64,000 nt of DNA from Prevotella sp. P2-180 (GCF_002251435.1 NZ_NPJI01000026.1:1-64000); one strand, 5' to 3'; positions 44,317-53,552 are shown, counted from the stretch's first letter. Notes: generated by a model from the letters alone, not told the origin. Program-made: numbers and translations.

Positions 44317-45255
44317 TTATTGTTGTGGAACAGCATGCTTGGCGGTCTTCACGTCAATATTGTATAATGCCGCACTGTCCAGTTTCACGTCACAGGAGTA
44401 ATGTAGTACGTGGTATGTATCACCATAGCGCACAATGGTGTCGGTTGCAAACTCTCCCGAACGAAGAGTCACCGAGTCTTCCGATATATACGGATGATCT
44501 GAGTAATCATAGTATGAGGTAATTCCGTTTCTCGTCATCTTGACGTAGGAAAGAGGTATTTCCGCATTGGATTTACTTGTAACACGCACTTCCAACCTGT
44601 CTCTGTGACCATAAGCATTCCTGTCACAATACTTATCAAGTATTTGACAGATACTGTCCTGTAGATTCAGGTCGCTGACATTTGATGTCATCATTTTGTT
44701 TTGATATACATTATACAAAGTATAGCATCCGTTGTTTCTTAGCTCATAGATTCCCAATGGACGATTGCGTGAATTATGAATGATGTTGTCATATATAGGC
44801 TCGATAAGTATGCCGTATCTGTCCCGCAAGCCGACCTTGTCCGTCTTAGCGTCCTTGATATAGAACACACCTCTCAATGGCTCCAACGTATATAACCCTC
44901 GGCGACCATATTCTATACAGGCGTATTGATTATAACCAATTGCCAAGGTTGGGAGAAATATTCCCAGATTGATGGTAGCCAATATGCTTATTTGTACCAA
45001 TCCTTGCTTGCCAAAAGTGCGCCAACATATGTAAGCAACCATTGCTATACTGACAACGAGCATCCACACGCGCCACATCCCGGCATAACGTTGTGCATAG
45101 AAGAAAAGCACCATGGCTGCCACCATCACCCACAGTTTTCCAACCATAGGATTCTTCTCCGATGTACCTCTACAAGATGTCACGTCTCTATTTATCAGAT
45201 ATAAGCTAAGAGGCGGCAAGACGATGCAGGCAAAACGGCACACCCTCATATCCAT
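44317..45255 (-). CDS. membrane protein with WG-like segment (possible 3' part of an interrupted gene)
   Basis: A 312-residue protein with three or four hydrophobic segments in the first 120 residues. A soluble domain follows, with a WG/KWG-like stretch (KVGLRDRYGILIEPIYDNI) and an acidic, beta-rich C-terminus. The upstream 106-codon frame (45262-45582) is in the same frame, separated only by a TGA and two codons, so both may be one gene broken by a nonsense change. Function unknown. Confidence 0.55.
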   Translation of the reverse strand: MDMRVCRFACIVLPPLSLYLINRDVTSCRGTSEKNPMVGKLWVMVAAMVLFFYAQRYAGMWRVWMLVVSIAMVAYICWRTFGKQGLVQISILATINLGIFLPTLAIGYNQYACIEYGRRGLYTLEPLRGVFYIKDAKTDKVGLRDRYGILIEPIYDNIIHNSRNRPLGIYELRNNGCYTLYNVYQNKMMTSNVSDLNLQDSICQILDKYCDRNAYGHRDRLEVRVTSKSNAEIPLSYVKMTRNGITSYYDYSDHPYISEDSVTLRSGEFATDTIVRYGDTYHVLHYSCDVKLDSAALYNIDVKTAKHAVPQQ

Positions 45256-45261
45256 GGCAAG

Positions 45262-45582
45262 TCATGCATATAACGCACAGACGGCAATCAGCATCAGCAG
45301 GCAATATTTCTTAGCTCCCTTGTCCTTCCACATGATTGCCCCCAAGGCATCCTTCCAAGTCAAGGTGGACGACTTTGATGTCTTTCTGCAAAGTCCTGCA
45401 ATATATACAGTCAACGGGCCCAAGAATAGCCATGCCAACAATGTGCATTTAATAATGGTATGGGTCAAGTGGTCATTGTTTATGCCCAAAACGACAAACG
45501 GCAAATCAGCGAAATCACCCGTTGTGATCATGACTTGCCCCACAACAGACAACAAGACGAATAAAGCCGAGAAAACTGTCAA
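45262..45582 (-). CDS. membrane protein (possible 5' part of an interrupted gene)
   Basis: A 106-residue open frame with three hydrophobic segments, starting with TTG at 45582. It ends in TGA at 45262 and continues in frame into the next ORF. Either a separate small membrane protein or the N-terminus of the following one. Confidence 0.45.
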   Translation of the reverse strand: MTVFSALFVLLSVVGQVMITTGDFADLPFVVLGINNDHLTHTIIKCTLLAWLFLGPLTVYIAGLCRKTSKSSTLTWKDALGAIMWKDKGAKKYCLLMLIAVCALYA

Positions 45583-45588
45583 TGGTAC

Positions 45589-45759
45589 TCAACTTCGTTT
45601 CTCCCTGCGATAAAGGGAAAAGGAGAGAATGATTCTCATTACGACTGTGACAACCATAAGAAAATGGGCTGGCAATGACCACCAACTACAGTTTGCCAAT
45701 GCTATGAACATCCATAAGGAACAGACGGCCAAATCAAGCCAAAATATCTTTTGTCTCAT
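45589..45759 (-). CDS. small membrane protein, 56 aa
   Basis: ATG at 45759 to TGA at 45589: two hydrophobic segments (LDLAVCSLWMFIALANC and MVVTVVMRIILSFSLY) and a basic tail (RREKRS). It precedes the TTG frame by 6 bases in the same direction. No family is recognised; it may belong to the same decaying membrane locus. Confidence 0.4.
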   Translation of the reverse strand: MRQKIFWLDLAVCSLWMFIALANCSWWSLPAHFLMVVTVVMRIILSFSLYRREKRS

Positions 45760-45773
45760 ATTATTTATCAGAT

Positions 45774-46664
45774 TTACTTTTTATTTAACCACTCCATCAG
45801 TTCGTTCACCTTATCTGACACCATTGCTGGCGACGCTGGTAGCTTATGCTTTCTCTGCACGACCATGCTGACAGCATACTTCGGCTTGTCTGCAGGGAAG
45901 CTGCCTACAAACGTGAAGGTCTGCTCCGTTCCGTCATCAGCCACGTTATACACTCCTGCAAGTTCCACATTCTTGGGCGCACGCTTATGTTGTATGCCCC
46001 CTTCCTTGAACATCCCGATGGCAATTGCACGGATATTGCCACGTCTTTCCTTAGAGACGTTCACGGAATCCAAATGGAAGATATTGTTGAATACCGTAGC
46101 CAGTTCCATCGCATTGGTGTTCTTCGTCAGGTCTGTAGCGTACTTCCAATAATCCATACCGTCAGGCAGGGTCATCATGGCATGATACATCCCAATCCTC
46201 GACTTGTTGAGCAGAGCCTGTCTGTATGTCAACATTCCGTAACCACCTCTGCGCCAATTATGGTCACTTATACGCACACTATCGTTCAATACAAGAATAC
46301 CTTGCCCTGTATCTACGCTGTCCTTCAAAGATGTTTTTGACTGGGCAAGGCAATCCGCAGCCACAAATGGCATATATGTTTCCGAACTGCACAACCTTTT
46401 GAGAAGAGGTGCAGCCACGGTGGCACCTTCGACATTCTCCAATGCTCCCCATGTCAAGACATCAGATGTCCTTGCGTCAATGACCGCTACCTGTCCTTGG
46501 ATTCCATCAATAGCCGTCATGCATTCACTCAGCACGTCATAACTCCGCGCCGAAATCAATGAGTCTATGGTAGGAAAGTCTTCCACTTTCCCCACGAGTC
46601 TTGGATTGTCGACAAACGCTTCCATTTTCGTATTGTCATTCATATTGATGCCGATTTTCCGCAT
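45774..46664 (-). CDS. penicillin-binding-protein-like transpeptidase domain, catalytic serine not seen
   Basis: A 296-residue frame with the layout of a PBP transpeptidase domain: GQVAVIDARTSDVLTWG (like the strand before the active site), a GGYGMLTYRQALLNKSRIG segment where active PBPs have the SxN region, and TFVGSFPADKPKYAVSMVV near the KTG region. The SxxK active-site motif is replaced (ATVAAPLLK) and there is no KTG. It is therefore probably a pseudo-enzyme. The N-terminus appears frameshifted from the 46640-47062 frame. No signal peptide remains in this part. Confidence 0.6.
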   Translation of the reverse strand: MRKIGINMNDNTKMEAFVDNPRLVGKVEDFPTIDSLISARSYDVLSECMTAIDGIQGQVAVIDARTSDVLTWGALENVEGATVAAPLLKRLCSSETYMPFVAADCLAQSKTSLKDSVDTGQGILVLNDSVRISDHNWRRGGYGMLTYRQALLNKSRIGMYHAMMTLPDGMDYWKYATDLTKNTNAMELATVFNNIFHLDSVNVSKERRGNIRAIAIGMFKEGGIQHKRAPKNVELAGVYNVADDGTEQTFTFVGSFPADKPKYAVSMVVQRKHKLPASPAMVSDKVNELMEWLNKK

Positions 46665-47062
46665 TGCAGCCCTTTATCATAGTAGAAATAGCAGAAGCAC
46701 ATACCGTCTTCTGGTTGGAAATAGTGGGAATACTCGATATAATCCATATCCACAGCTGTGACACTGTCGTTCTTCTCACGGTCATAGATACCGTATTTCC
46801 CATTCTTGGAGACGATGACGTAACGTGCCTGGATCAAACTGTCCATCTCCGCCTTCTCCTCTTCCGAGTCATAATCCGATTTAAACTCTTCGGCAAGTGC
46901 AACGGAATCCACTTCAATGGAATCAACCCACACCGAATCCACTTCTACGGAATCAACCCACACCGAATCAACCTCCTCTTGCGCATAGACATCCGCTCCA
47001 ATCACCGAGAGGAGCAATGCCAAAACCATTGTCATTCTTTTCATCACTCCAAAGTTCAACAT
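46640..47062 (-). CDS. exported N-terminal part of the PBP-like gene (probable frameshift) or a small repeat protein
   Basis: A 140-residue frame with a signal peptide (start at the internal Met gives MKRMTMVLALLLSVIGADVYA). A VDSVWVDSVEVDSVWVDSIE repeat follows, then YVIVSKNGKYGIYDREKN. It overlaps the PBP-like frame by 25 bases in another frame, and the two together resemble a single secreted protein. A one-base change near 46650-46670 would join them. Confidence 0.5.
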   Translation of the reverse strand: MLNFGVMKRMTMVLALLLSVIGADVYAQEEVDSVWVDSVEVDSVWVDSIEVDSVALAEEFKSDYDSEEEKAEMDSLIQARYVIVSKNGKYGIYDREKNDSVTAVDMDYIEYSHYFQPEDGMCFCYFYYDKGLQCGKSASI

Positions 47063-47072
47063 AGAACTGCAA

Positions 47073-47112
47073 TTTTCTGGTAGATGAGAATAAATAATCT
47101 AATACCAGAAAA
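47073..47112. repeat. 10-bp perfect inverted repeat
   Basis: TTTTCTGGTA (47073-47082) and TACCAGAAAA (47103-47112). It is followed by a second, GC-rich inverted repeat AGGGG...CCCCT near 47117-47145. No coding sequence is seen in 47063-47233. Confidence 0.6.
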
Positions 47113-47233
47113 CACCGAGGGGTTCGGGGGCAAGTAGCCCCTGAGTTGACGTAAATCAACTTAATCAACAAATATTCAAATTTTCTTTGTAAAAGCTTGG
47201 AAATAATCACAGTATCATTAAGTTAATGATGAT

Positions 47234-47449
47234 TCAGTTAATGTCTTCCCAAAATTCAGGAAGCTGTTTGTATAAATCTTCGTCTTTGGTGCTACCTATG
47301 TGGTCAAGCACATAAGCAAGCCGTCGCTCAGGGTTCTTACCCTTCACCTTGCAGGCGCCAAAGAAGGTATCAGGAGACTTTTGGAACTCATCTCCCGTAA
47401 GATTTACCTCTGCAAAAAGAGGCTGCTTGTTTTGTCTTTTATTGTTCAT
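47234..47449 (-). CDS. small conserved-looking protein, 71 aa
   Basis: A 71-residue soluble protein (starts MNNKRQNKQPLFAEVNLTGD), with no known motif. A very good promoter lies upstream: TTG (47513-47511), 19 nt, TACCTTTG (47491-47484). That supports it as a real gene. Confidence 0.55.
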   Translation of the reverse strand: MNNKRQNKQPLFAEVNLTGDEFQKSPDTFFGACKVKGKNPERRLAYVLDHIGSTKDEDLYKQLPEFWEDIN

Positions 47450-47483
47450 TGTCGCTAAAATTTTAAAGTGAAATTATCAGCGA

Positions 47484-47513
47484 CAAAGGTACTCTCATTT
47501 TTCTAAACGACAA
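47484..47513 (-). promoter_or_regulatory. promoter for the 71-aa gene
   Basis: TTG-19-TACCTTTG, Bacteroidetes consensus, about 35 bases before the start codon. Confidence 0.7.
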
Positions 47514-47559
47514 TGACGGGGTTCACCGAACAGTTACAAAAATGTCAATCTCCATACTC

Positions 47560-47847
47560 TTACTGTTCTTTGATTTGTTCTTGGGCAACTTCAATGGCTT
47601 GCGAACTGAGTTCTTGCTCGCCATCCACCGCATCAAGCACTTTGTCAGCCAGCCAGAGGGTCAGCATTTCGTTCTCGTCCTGATTGAAGTACTCTGCGAG
47701 TTTGATAACCTGCTCACGTTTAGCACGCCTATCACCCCGTTCAATCTTGCTGAACATCGGGGTGTCTATCTCCAATAGTGCAGCCAACTGGCGTTGCAGT
47801 ACGCCATTCTCATCTCTTAATTCTCTAATTTTTTTCCCGAATAACAT
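47560..47847 (-). CDS. XRE-family HTH regulator
   Basis: A 95-residue regulator. The helix-turn-helix spans residues 8-60 (KIRELRDENGVLQRQLAALL, then EIDTPMFSKIERGDRRAKRE). The rest is an acidic helix (EYFNQDENEMLTLWLADKVL), as in small controllers found next to DNA methyltransferases in Bacteroidetes. No methyltransferase lies nearby, so it is an orphan here. The 11-bp repeats directly upstream are likely its binding sites. Confidence 0.8.
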   Translation of the reverse strand: MLFGKKIRELRDENGVLQRQLAALLEIDTPMFSKIERGDRRAKREQVIKLAEYFNQDENEMLTLWLADKVLDAVDGEQELSSQAIEVAQEQIKEQ

Positions 47848-47870
47848 ATCTATGTCTATTTTTCTTCTTT

Positions 47871-47992
47871 AGCAAATTACCAGCAAATTAAACTTATTCG
47901 CAATTACCGTTGATTATCATCATGTTAGCGAAATATAGTTCCTTTTTTTGCACGTCTCAGCAAGTTGCCAGCAAATTACCAGCAAATTAAAC
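47871..47992. repeat. 11-bp iterated repeats upstream of the XRE gene
   Basis: AGCAAATTACC and close variants occur twice at 47871-47892 and three times at 47959-47991, in the same direction. The 11-bp step is one DNA turn. Read on the minus strand each unit contains TAATTTGC, close to a -7 box. Confidence 0.75.
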
Positions 47993-48014
47993 AAAGCCCA
48001 TATAGGTATATACC

Positions 48015-48296
48015 TCATATATCGTTTCGCTGTATCAGGATCAAGTGCTTTAATCCTTCCCTACCATACAGCTTGTTTGGTGACTTCTTCGACTTGAAGA
48101 TTCCATAGTCAGACTCAATGATGTCAGACGAGATGTTGTCATTCTGCACATCATCAACCAGCAAAGCCTCTTCTTTCTTGAAGTAATCAAGCATCTTGAT
48201 ACCGAGCATGGCTCTGCGGTTGTTTGCGTTGCCAATGACATTCCTGATGATATAATGCTTGCACTCATTACATGTGGCAATCGAGTTCCTTCGCAT
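48015..48296 (-). CDS. hypothetical protein, possibly a remnant
   Basis: A 93-residue frame (ends YGREGLKHLILIQRNDI) with a Cys pair near the start. An overlapping frame (48050-48388) competes with it. I cannot tell which, if any, is used. Base composition is unlike the neighbouring core genes. Confidence 0.3.
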   Translation of the reverse strand: MRRNSIATCNECKHYIIRNVIGNANNRRAMLGIKMLDYFKKEEALLVDDVQNDNISSDIIESDYGIFKSKKSPNKLYGREGLKHLILIQRNDI

Positions 48297-48515
48297 TCTT
48301 CCCTTTGTTCAGTCTTTTTATCGTTATAAAGTGTATATATACAATTAGGTTGTTTGTGCACTTCTTTGGTCATTAGGACAACAGCCACAGAAGTAGCCTA
48401 ATAGGTGTAGGTGGGCGGCAAAAAGCAAAAAATTGAGACAGTTTCCCACTTGGGAATCTGGACGAAGCAGACTATGCTTCAATAGTATCTCACATCGACC
48501 TGTCCCCTGTACTTA

Positions 48516-49210
48516 TTACCCCATTACCCTCTCTTTAAGAAATCTCCTAAGCATGAATGTCGTGAAATAGGGCAAGGTGAGGATGCTGCCGTTGAAACCG
48601 ATATTAGCTGCGCACAACTTTATTCCAAACCTGATGTCGGAATATTTATTGTCGGGTTTCACCAACTTGTTTAGCGAAGGAGAAACGGAGTTGTTTGCCT
48701 TAACTTCAACGGGAATAAGTGAGTCGGCATTCCTTACGAAGAAATCCATTTCTATCGAAAGCTTATCCTGACGATAGAAATACAGGTCATATCCCTGTTT
48801 CACAAGCATATCACCCACAATATTCTCATACAACGCACCTTTGTATGTTCCGAGGTTATTGTTGGAGCGGAGGTCATCTTGCGCCTCTCTGTCGAGCGAT
48901 GCTATCAGCAGTCCTATGTCTTTGTAATACAATTTATACTGCTTGGGGTCGTAGTTGCCTTTCAGCGGCAGTTCAAGATTTTCCAGACCGTAGCATACAT
49001 TGACTATACCCGCATTCTGTAGCCATTCCACTGCACCGCTATATTCTCTGTTTCTTGCTCAATTAGCGATTTTCGTCACCTGAAATTTCTTGTTCTCCTT
49101 TGCCAGGAATGTCGAAATATGCCGATATACTGCAAGCACTTTCGCCTTTTCCAATCCTACGGCATATTTTGTGATGTCCTCCTCGATAAAGGTTGTCACT
49201 TTTTCTAGTA
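48516..49210 (-). pseudogene. AAA ATPase with DUF4143, 3' fragment with in-frame TGA
   Basis: The C-terminal part of the AAA_14/DUF4143 ATPase family: LEKVTTFIEEDITKYAVGLE, FQVTKIA, then a TGA at 49059-49061, then YSGAVEWLQNAGIVN, KLYYKDIGLLIASLDRE and EMDFFVR...IPVEVKAN (a PD-(D/E)XK-like end). Both parts are in one frame. The ATPase domain upstream of about 49210 is missing, replaced by the end of another AAA gene. Confidence 0.75.
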
Positions 49211-49214
49211 TAAG

Positions 49215-50502
49215 TCAAACCTTCCACTCCCCGATAGTACGTCTTTCGGAGTCGAAGTTGACGCCTACTTTCACTATGGGCAGTCGGCAGTTGGCAAACT
49301 TCGACTTGTAATCCTTCAGGTCGATCTGCTTCATGGCTGCTTCCGCACTCTTGTTCAGTTTCAGTTCAAACAGGCACAAGGGCTTTCGTCAGACCTATGC
49401 GCACCTCGTTGTTTGGTATGCCGAGTGTGTAGCTGTTGAAACTATCGTCATAGTCCTTTATCGTAACATATCCGCTCTGGTATAGCAGTGGCATTATGGT
49501 CGTCATCCCTTCCGTAGGCGCATCGAAGTCGTCGGCACCGCCTTCCATAGAAATGATGTCTGTGGGCACGATGTCGAATTTTCGGAGCGTTTCTATAAGG
49601 TATGTCGGTGTGCCGGAACCAAACCAATAGTTGGTGAAGGCATGGTCTTGGAATGCGTTCAGCAGGCTGTATGGATTGAAGATGTCTGGCGAGGGCCATG
49701 TGAAATGGTAGCCGTCGTATTGATTTTTCAGCTGCGCTATCGCCTCATCGCGTGTCGTCCGCCTATGTTCGGCAAAGTCGTCAATATAGTCGGACATCAG
49801 CGTTGTTATCTCCTCAACAGTGATACCGCACACTGCGGCATAGTCTGGGCGCATGGATATATTCTTCAGGTTGTTAAGCTCACTGAAAATGCTGAGCTGT
49901 GAGAACTTGGTGATGCCTGTTAGGAAGACAAACTGAAGATATGGGTCGCAGTCTTTTAGAGGCGAATAGAAGTTGCGCATCACATTACGGAGCATAGGCA
50001 AAGACTTTTCCTCATGCACTACGTCAAGCAGCGGAGCGTCGTACTCGTCGATTAGTATGACAACCTTCTTGCCAGTCTTTTCATAGACATTAATAATAAG
50101 GTTTTTTAATCGCACATTAGGGTCTTTGGAGTCAGAGGTTATTCCAAAGCGCTTCTCGTTTTCTCTTAAAATATCGAGAAGATAGCGTTCCAACTGGTCT
50201 TTCTCCATGTGTTTGCCCGATGCCATGCTAAATCTCAGCACGGGATATTCCGTCCATTCTTTCTCCACAGTCTCTATAAAAAGTCCCTTGAACAAGTCCT
50301 TACGTCCCTCGAAATAAGCTTGGAGTGTAGATACAAGCAACGACTTGCCGAACCGCCGTGGACGGCTCAGGAAGATATACTTGCTGAGGTGTATCATATT
50401 CCAGATGTACTCAGTCTTGTCGATGTAAAGACAATCAAGGTCAATCACCTCGGAGAATGTCTGTATGCCCACAGGCAGTCGCTTCAAAGTCTTCTTTTCC
50501 AT
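49215..50502 (-). pseudogene. AAA-ATPase / PD-(D/E)XK nuclease gene, copy 1, internally deleted
   Basis: The first 375 codons encode the ATPase part (LSRPRRFGKSLL phosphate-binding motif, KKVVILIDEYDAPLLD Walker B). After IGLTKALVPV the frame ends. The last 50 codons of the family (LFELKLNKSAEAAMKQIDL ... RRTIGEWKV) follow in another frame down to a TGA at 49215-49217. Compared with the intact copy at 54974-56542, roughly 90-100 codons before the nuclease ELK motif are missing. Parts of it are almost identical to that copy at DNA level. Confidence 0.85.
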
Positions 50503-50523
50503 ATTTCTTGCGTTTTATGGCTA

Positions 50524-50554
50524 CAAAGTTAGAAAAAAATATCGAATTATCAAA
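50524..50554 (-). promoter_or_regulatory. promoter of AAA-ATPase copy 1
   Basis: TTTG (50554-50551), 19 nt, TAACTTTG (50531-50524). The same promoter is duplicated upstream of copy 2 at 56564-56594. Confidence 0.75.
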
Positions 50555-50605
50555 AAGAATGGCAGAAAAAGTATAAATAATCTCCATCACTCTTCATATT
50601 CCACT

Positions 50606-50800
50606 GCTCACTACAGACAGAATGCCAATAGGCTATACTCTCATGCTTGGTCGAGAAAACTCCTGTGGCAGTGGTGGGCATCGAATGGCACACGGCATCA
50701 AACAGTCCCATGCCGCCCGCCATCAGCAGTGCGCTCTCTACAGTAGTCAACAATATATACACCATAAAGATATACCGCGCCATCACACGAGTCTTGGGAT
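50606..50800 (-). pseudogene. TrkH-type potassium transporter fragment
   Basis: About 60 codons (VMARYIFMVYILLTTVESAL, then GMGLFDAVCHSMPTTATGVF and STKHESIAYW) match the selectivity-filter region of TrkH/KtrB potassium uptake proteins. Start, end and the other repeats are absent. It lies between the AAA-ATPase copy 1 promoter region and the GH3 gene. Confidence 0.65.
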
Positions 50801-50855
50801 AAAGCTTATTATGGGTCACGCCAGTTGCATTATTCAAATAATGATGCATTTTTCT

Positions 50856-50886
50856 TTTGCCAATTCGAAAATTATGATTAATTTTG
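50856..50886 (+). promoter_or_regulatory. promoter of the GH3 gene
   Basis: TTTG (50856-50859), 19 nt, TAATTTTG (50879-50886), 35 bases before the start codon. Confidence 0.8.
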
Positions 50887-50920
50887 CAGCATTGAATAAC
50901 TATTTTAAACTGTCATAATA

Positions 50921-53506
50921 ATGAAGAAACAACTTATTACTACTTTGATGGCTCTCTTTACAATTGGAGCCGGGGCGCAAAACATGTTGCCCTACCAGAA
51001 CCCCAACCTGTCAGCCGAAGAGCGTGCTGACGACCTTATCAGCCGACTGACAATTGAAGAGAAGACAGCGCTGATGATGGACCAATCGCCGGCTATAGAA
51101 CGACTGGGCATCCCATCTTTCCAATGGTGGAACGAAGCACTACATGGAGTGGGACGAAACGGATATACTACTGTGTTCCCAATTACAATGGGTATGGCTG
51201 CTTCTTGGGACGATGCCCTACTTTATCGTTGTTTTGATGCTGTAAGCGACGAAGCTCGAATTAAAAATGCGCAGGCAAAGAGCAAAAACGAAATGAACCG
51301 CTATCAAGGTCTGTCGTTCTGGACTCCCAACATAAATATCTTCCGCGACCCGAGATGGGGACGCGGACAGGAGACATACGGCGAAGACCCATTCCTGACA
51401 TCACGCATGGGAGTGGCTGTTGTCAACGGACTACAAGGGAACAAAAACCACATTGACAGCAAATACATGAAATTGCTTGCATGCGCAAAGCATTATGCCG
51501 TTCATTCCGGACCAGAATGGAACAGACACTCATTCAATATAGAAGACTTGCCCGAACGCGACCTTTGGGAGACGTATCTGCCTGCATTCAAGGCTCTCGT
51601 AGAGAAAGCAAACGTGGCTGAGGTGATGTGCGCATATCAAAGAATTGACGGCGACCCTTGCTGCGGCAACAAGAGATACCTACAGAGAATACTGAGGGAT
51701 GAATGGGGTTATCAAGGACTCGTGGTGAGCGATTGCGGTGCAATCAGCGATTTCTATCAGAAAGGGTGTCATGAAGTGTCGGCAACACCGTCGATAGCTG
51801 CAGGAACAGCCATAATCGCAGGCACTGACGTGGAATGTGGCTCGGTATATAAGAATATCCCAAAGGCTTTGGAAAATGGTGAACTGACTATGGATGCCAT
51901 AAACAAATCACTCAAGCGACTGCTCACGGCAAGAATAAGACTTGGCGACCTTGACAATGACAACCTCGTGGAATGGACAAAAATACCACATGACCGTCTA
52001 TGCTCAAAGCAGCATAACGCCCTCGCCTACGAAATGGCTCAGAAGAGTATTGTATTGCTGCAAAATAGCGATAACATATTGCCGTTAAAGAAGGATGGTG
52101 GGAGGATTGTTGTGATGGGACCTAATGCCAACGATAGTGTGATGCAATGGGGAAACTATAGTGGTTATCCACTTCATACAGTAACAATCCTCGAAGGAAT
52201 CGAGAAAAAACTGAGAGGACAAGGTAGTGTGAAATATGTGGATGGATGCGGACACGTGAGCAACACCGTAAGGGAAAGCCGATTTGCAAATTTAACGACT
52301 CCCGACGGCAAGGCTGGTATGGAAGCCTGTTATTGGAACAATACCAAGATGGAAGGAAAACAAGCTGCCACAGCCATTTACAAGAATGCAATAAACCTTA
52401 ACAACGGAGGAAATACGGCATTTGCTGCGGGCGTAGAACTCGACAACTTCTCAGGACGATACAAAGCCCTGTTTAAGGCTCAAAGGGACGAGGAGGTGAC
52501 TTTTGAACTGGAGGCGGACGACGGATATCGCATAATCATAAATGGAGATACTATAAGGAATAGATTTGGCCAGGCGCACGGAGTGCAGAAATGGTCGAAG
52601 ACATATAATGTGAAGGCTGGAGAAAAATACGACATACAGATTGACTACATACAGATATTCGGTATGGCGCACATGAAATTCGATGTGTTCACCAACAAGT
52701 CTAAATCTATCGGAGATATATTGAAAGAAATATCAGATGCAGAATATGTTGTATTTGCCGGTGGTATTTCTCCCCGACTTGAGGGCGAGGAAATGAAGGT
52801 TGATGCATACGGATTCAAAGGTGGCGACCGCACAGATATACAGTTGCCACAATGCCAGCGCGACCTCATAAAGGCTATCAGCGATGTGGGCAAGAAGGTT
52901 ATCTTTGTCAACTGCTCTGGCTCTGCCATTGCTCTCGTGCCAGAGACATCCACTTGTCAAGCTATTATGCAGGCTTGGTATCCGGGTGAAAGGGGTGGCG
53001 ATGCCGTGGCAGACGTGTTGTTCGGCGACTATAATCCATCGGGAAAACTGCCGGTCACCTTCTATCGCTCTGTAGATGACCTGCCAGATTTCCTTGATTA
53101 TACTATGAAAAACCGCACTTACCGTTACTTCACAGGCAAACCCCTGTGGAATTTCGGTTATGGACTTAGTTATACATCTTTCTCATTTGGCAAACCTTCA
53201 TACAAAAACGGTAAGATTACTGTTGACGTAAGCAACACTGGTAAGTTGGATGGAGACGAAGTAGTGCAGGTTTATCTTCGACATACAAAAGATAATGACG
53301 GTCCGATAAAATCACTTAGAGGCTTCAAGCGTGTAAGTATAAAGGCTGGCGAGACCAAACGCGTGGAGATAGACTTGCCTAAAGAAAACTTTGAGACTTG
53401 GGACGCATCTACCAATACCATGCGAGTAATAGGTGGTGAATACGATATAATGGTTGGAAACAGTAGCATTGATGATGATCTCAAGCATATAAAAGTAGTA
53501 TTATAG
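50921..53506 (+). CDS. glycoside hydrolase family 3 (beta-xylosidase/glucosidase) with PA14 domain
   Basis: An 861-residue exported enzyme: signal peptide (KKQLITTLMALFTIGAGAQ), GH3 N-terminal barrel (residues 35-350, FWTPNINIFRDPRWGRGQET and ACAKHYAVHSGPEWNRH), and the nucleophile Asp in LVVSDCGAISDF. The GH3 C-terminal domain is split by a PA14 insert (about 440-600, FELEADDGYRIIINGD). A fibronectin-III-like end follows (KITVDVSNTGKLDGDEVVQV). The arrangement matches xylan-acting GH3 enzymes of Prevotella. A convergent CE7 esterase gene lies downstream, and together they fit xylan side-chain and oligomer breakdown in the periplasm. Confidence 0.93.
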   Translation: MKKQLITTLMALFTIGAGAQNMLPYQNPNLSAEERADDLISRLTIEEKTALMMDQSPAIERLGIPSFQWWNEALHGVGRNGYTTVFPITMGMAASWDDALLYRCFDAVSDEARIKNAQAKSKNEMNRYQGLSFWTPNINIFRDPRWGRGQETYGEDPFLTSRMGVAVVNGLQGNKNHIDSKYMKLLACAKHYAVHSGPEWNRHSFNIEDLPERDLWETYLPAFKALVEKANVAEVMCAYQRIDGDPCCGNKRYLQRILRDEWGYQGLVVSDCGAISDFYQKGCHEVSATPSIAAGTAIIAGTDVECGSVYKNIPKALENGELTMDAINKSLKRLLTARIRLGDLDNDNLVEWTKIPHDRLCSKQHNALAYEMAQKSIVLLQNSDNILPLKKDGGRIVVMGPNANDSVMQWGNYSGYPLHTVTILEGIEKKLRGQGSVKYVDGCGHVSNTVRESRFANLTTPDGKAGMEACYWNNTKMEGKQAATAIYKNAINLNNGGNTAFAAGVELDNFSGRYKALFKAQRDEEVTFELEADDGYRIIINGDTIRNRFGQAHGVQKWSKTYNVKAGEKYDIQIDYIQIFGMAHMKFDVFTNKSKSIGDILKEISDAEYVVFAGGISPRLEGEEMKVDAYGFKGGDRTDIQLPQCQRDLIKAISDVGKKVIFVNCSGSAIALVPETSTCQAIMQAWYPGERGGDAVADVLFGDYNPSGKLPVTFYRSVDDLPDFLDYTMKNRTYRYFTGKPLWNFGYGLSYTSFSFGKPSYKNGKITVDVSNTGKLDGDEVVQVYLRHTKDNDGPIKSLRGFKRVSIKAGETKRVEIDLPKENFETWDASTNTMRVIGGEYDIMVGNSSIDDDLKHIKVVL

Positions 53507-53552
53507 ACAATCTTAAAGGATTATATGTAATAATCAAAAAAGTCGAGTATAT

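Noticed and set aside
47117..47145. attC-like integron site
   Set aside because: Only a short GC-rich inverted repeat is present; no core site, integrase or cassette structure is seen.
48050..48388. 112-codon frame overlapping 48015-48296
   Set aside because: Its translation is Ser/Thr/Arg-rich with no order; the 93-aa frame is slightly better, and both remain doubtful.
44317..49061. TGA recoding (for example as selenocysteine or tryptophan), because two genes show in-frame TGA
   Set aside because: TGA ends many intact genes here, no SECIS-like structure is seen, and both cases are in decaying accessory genes.
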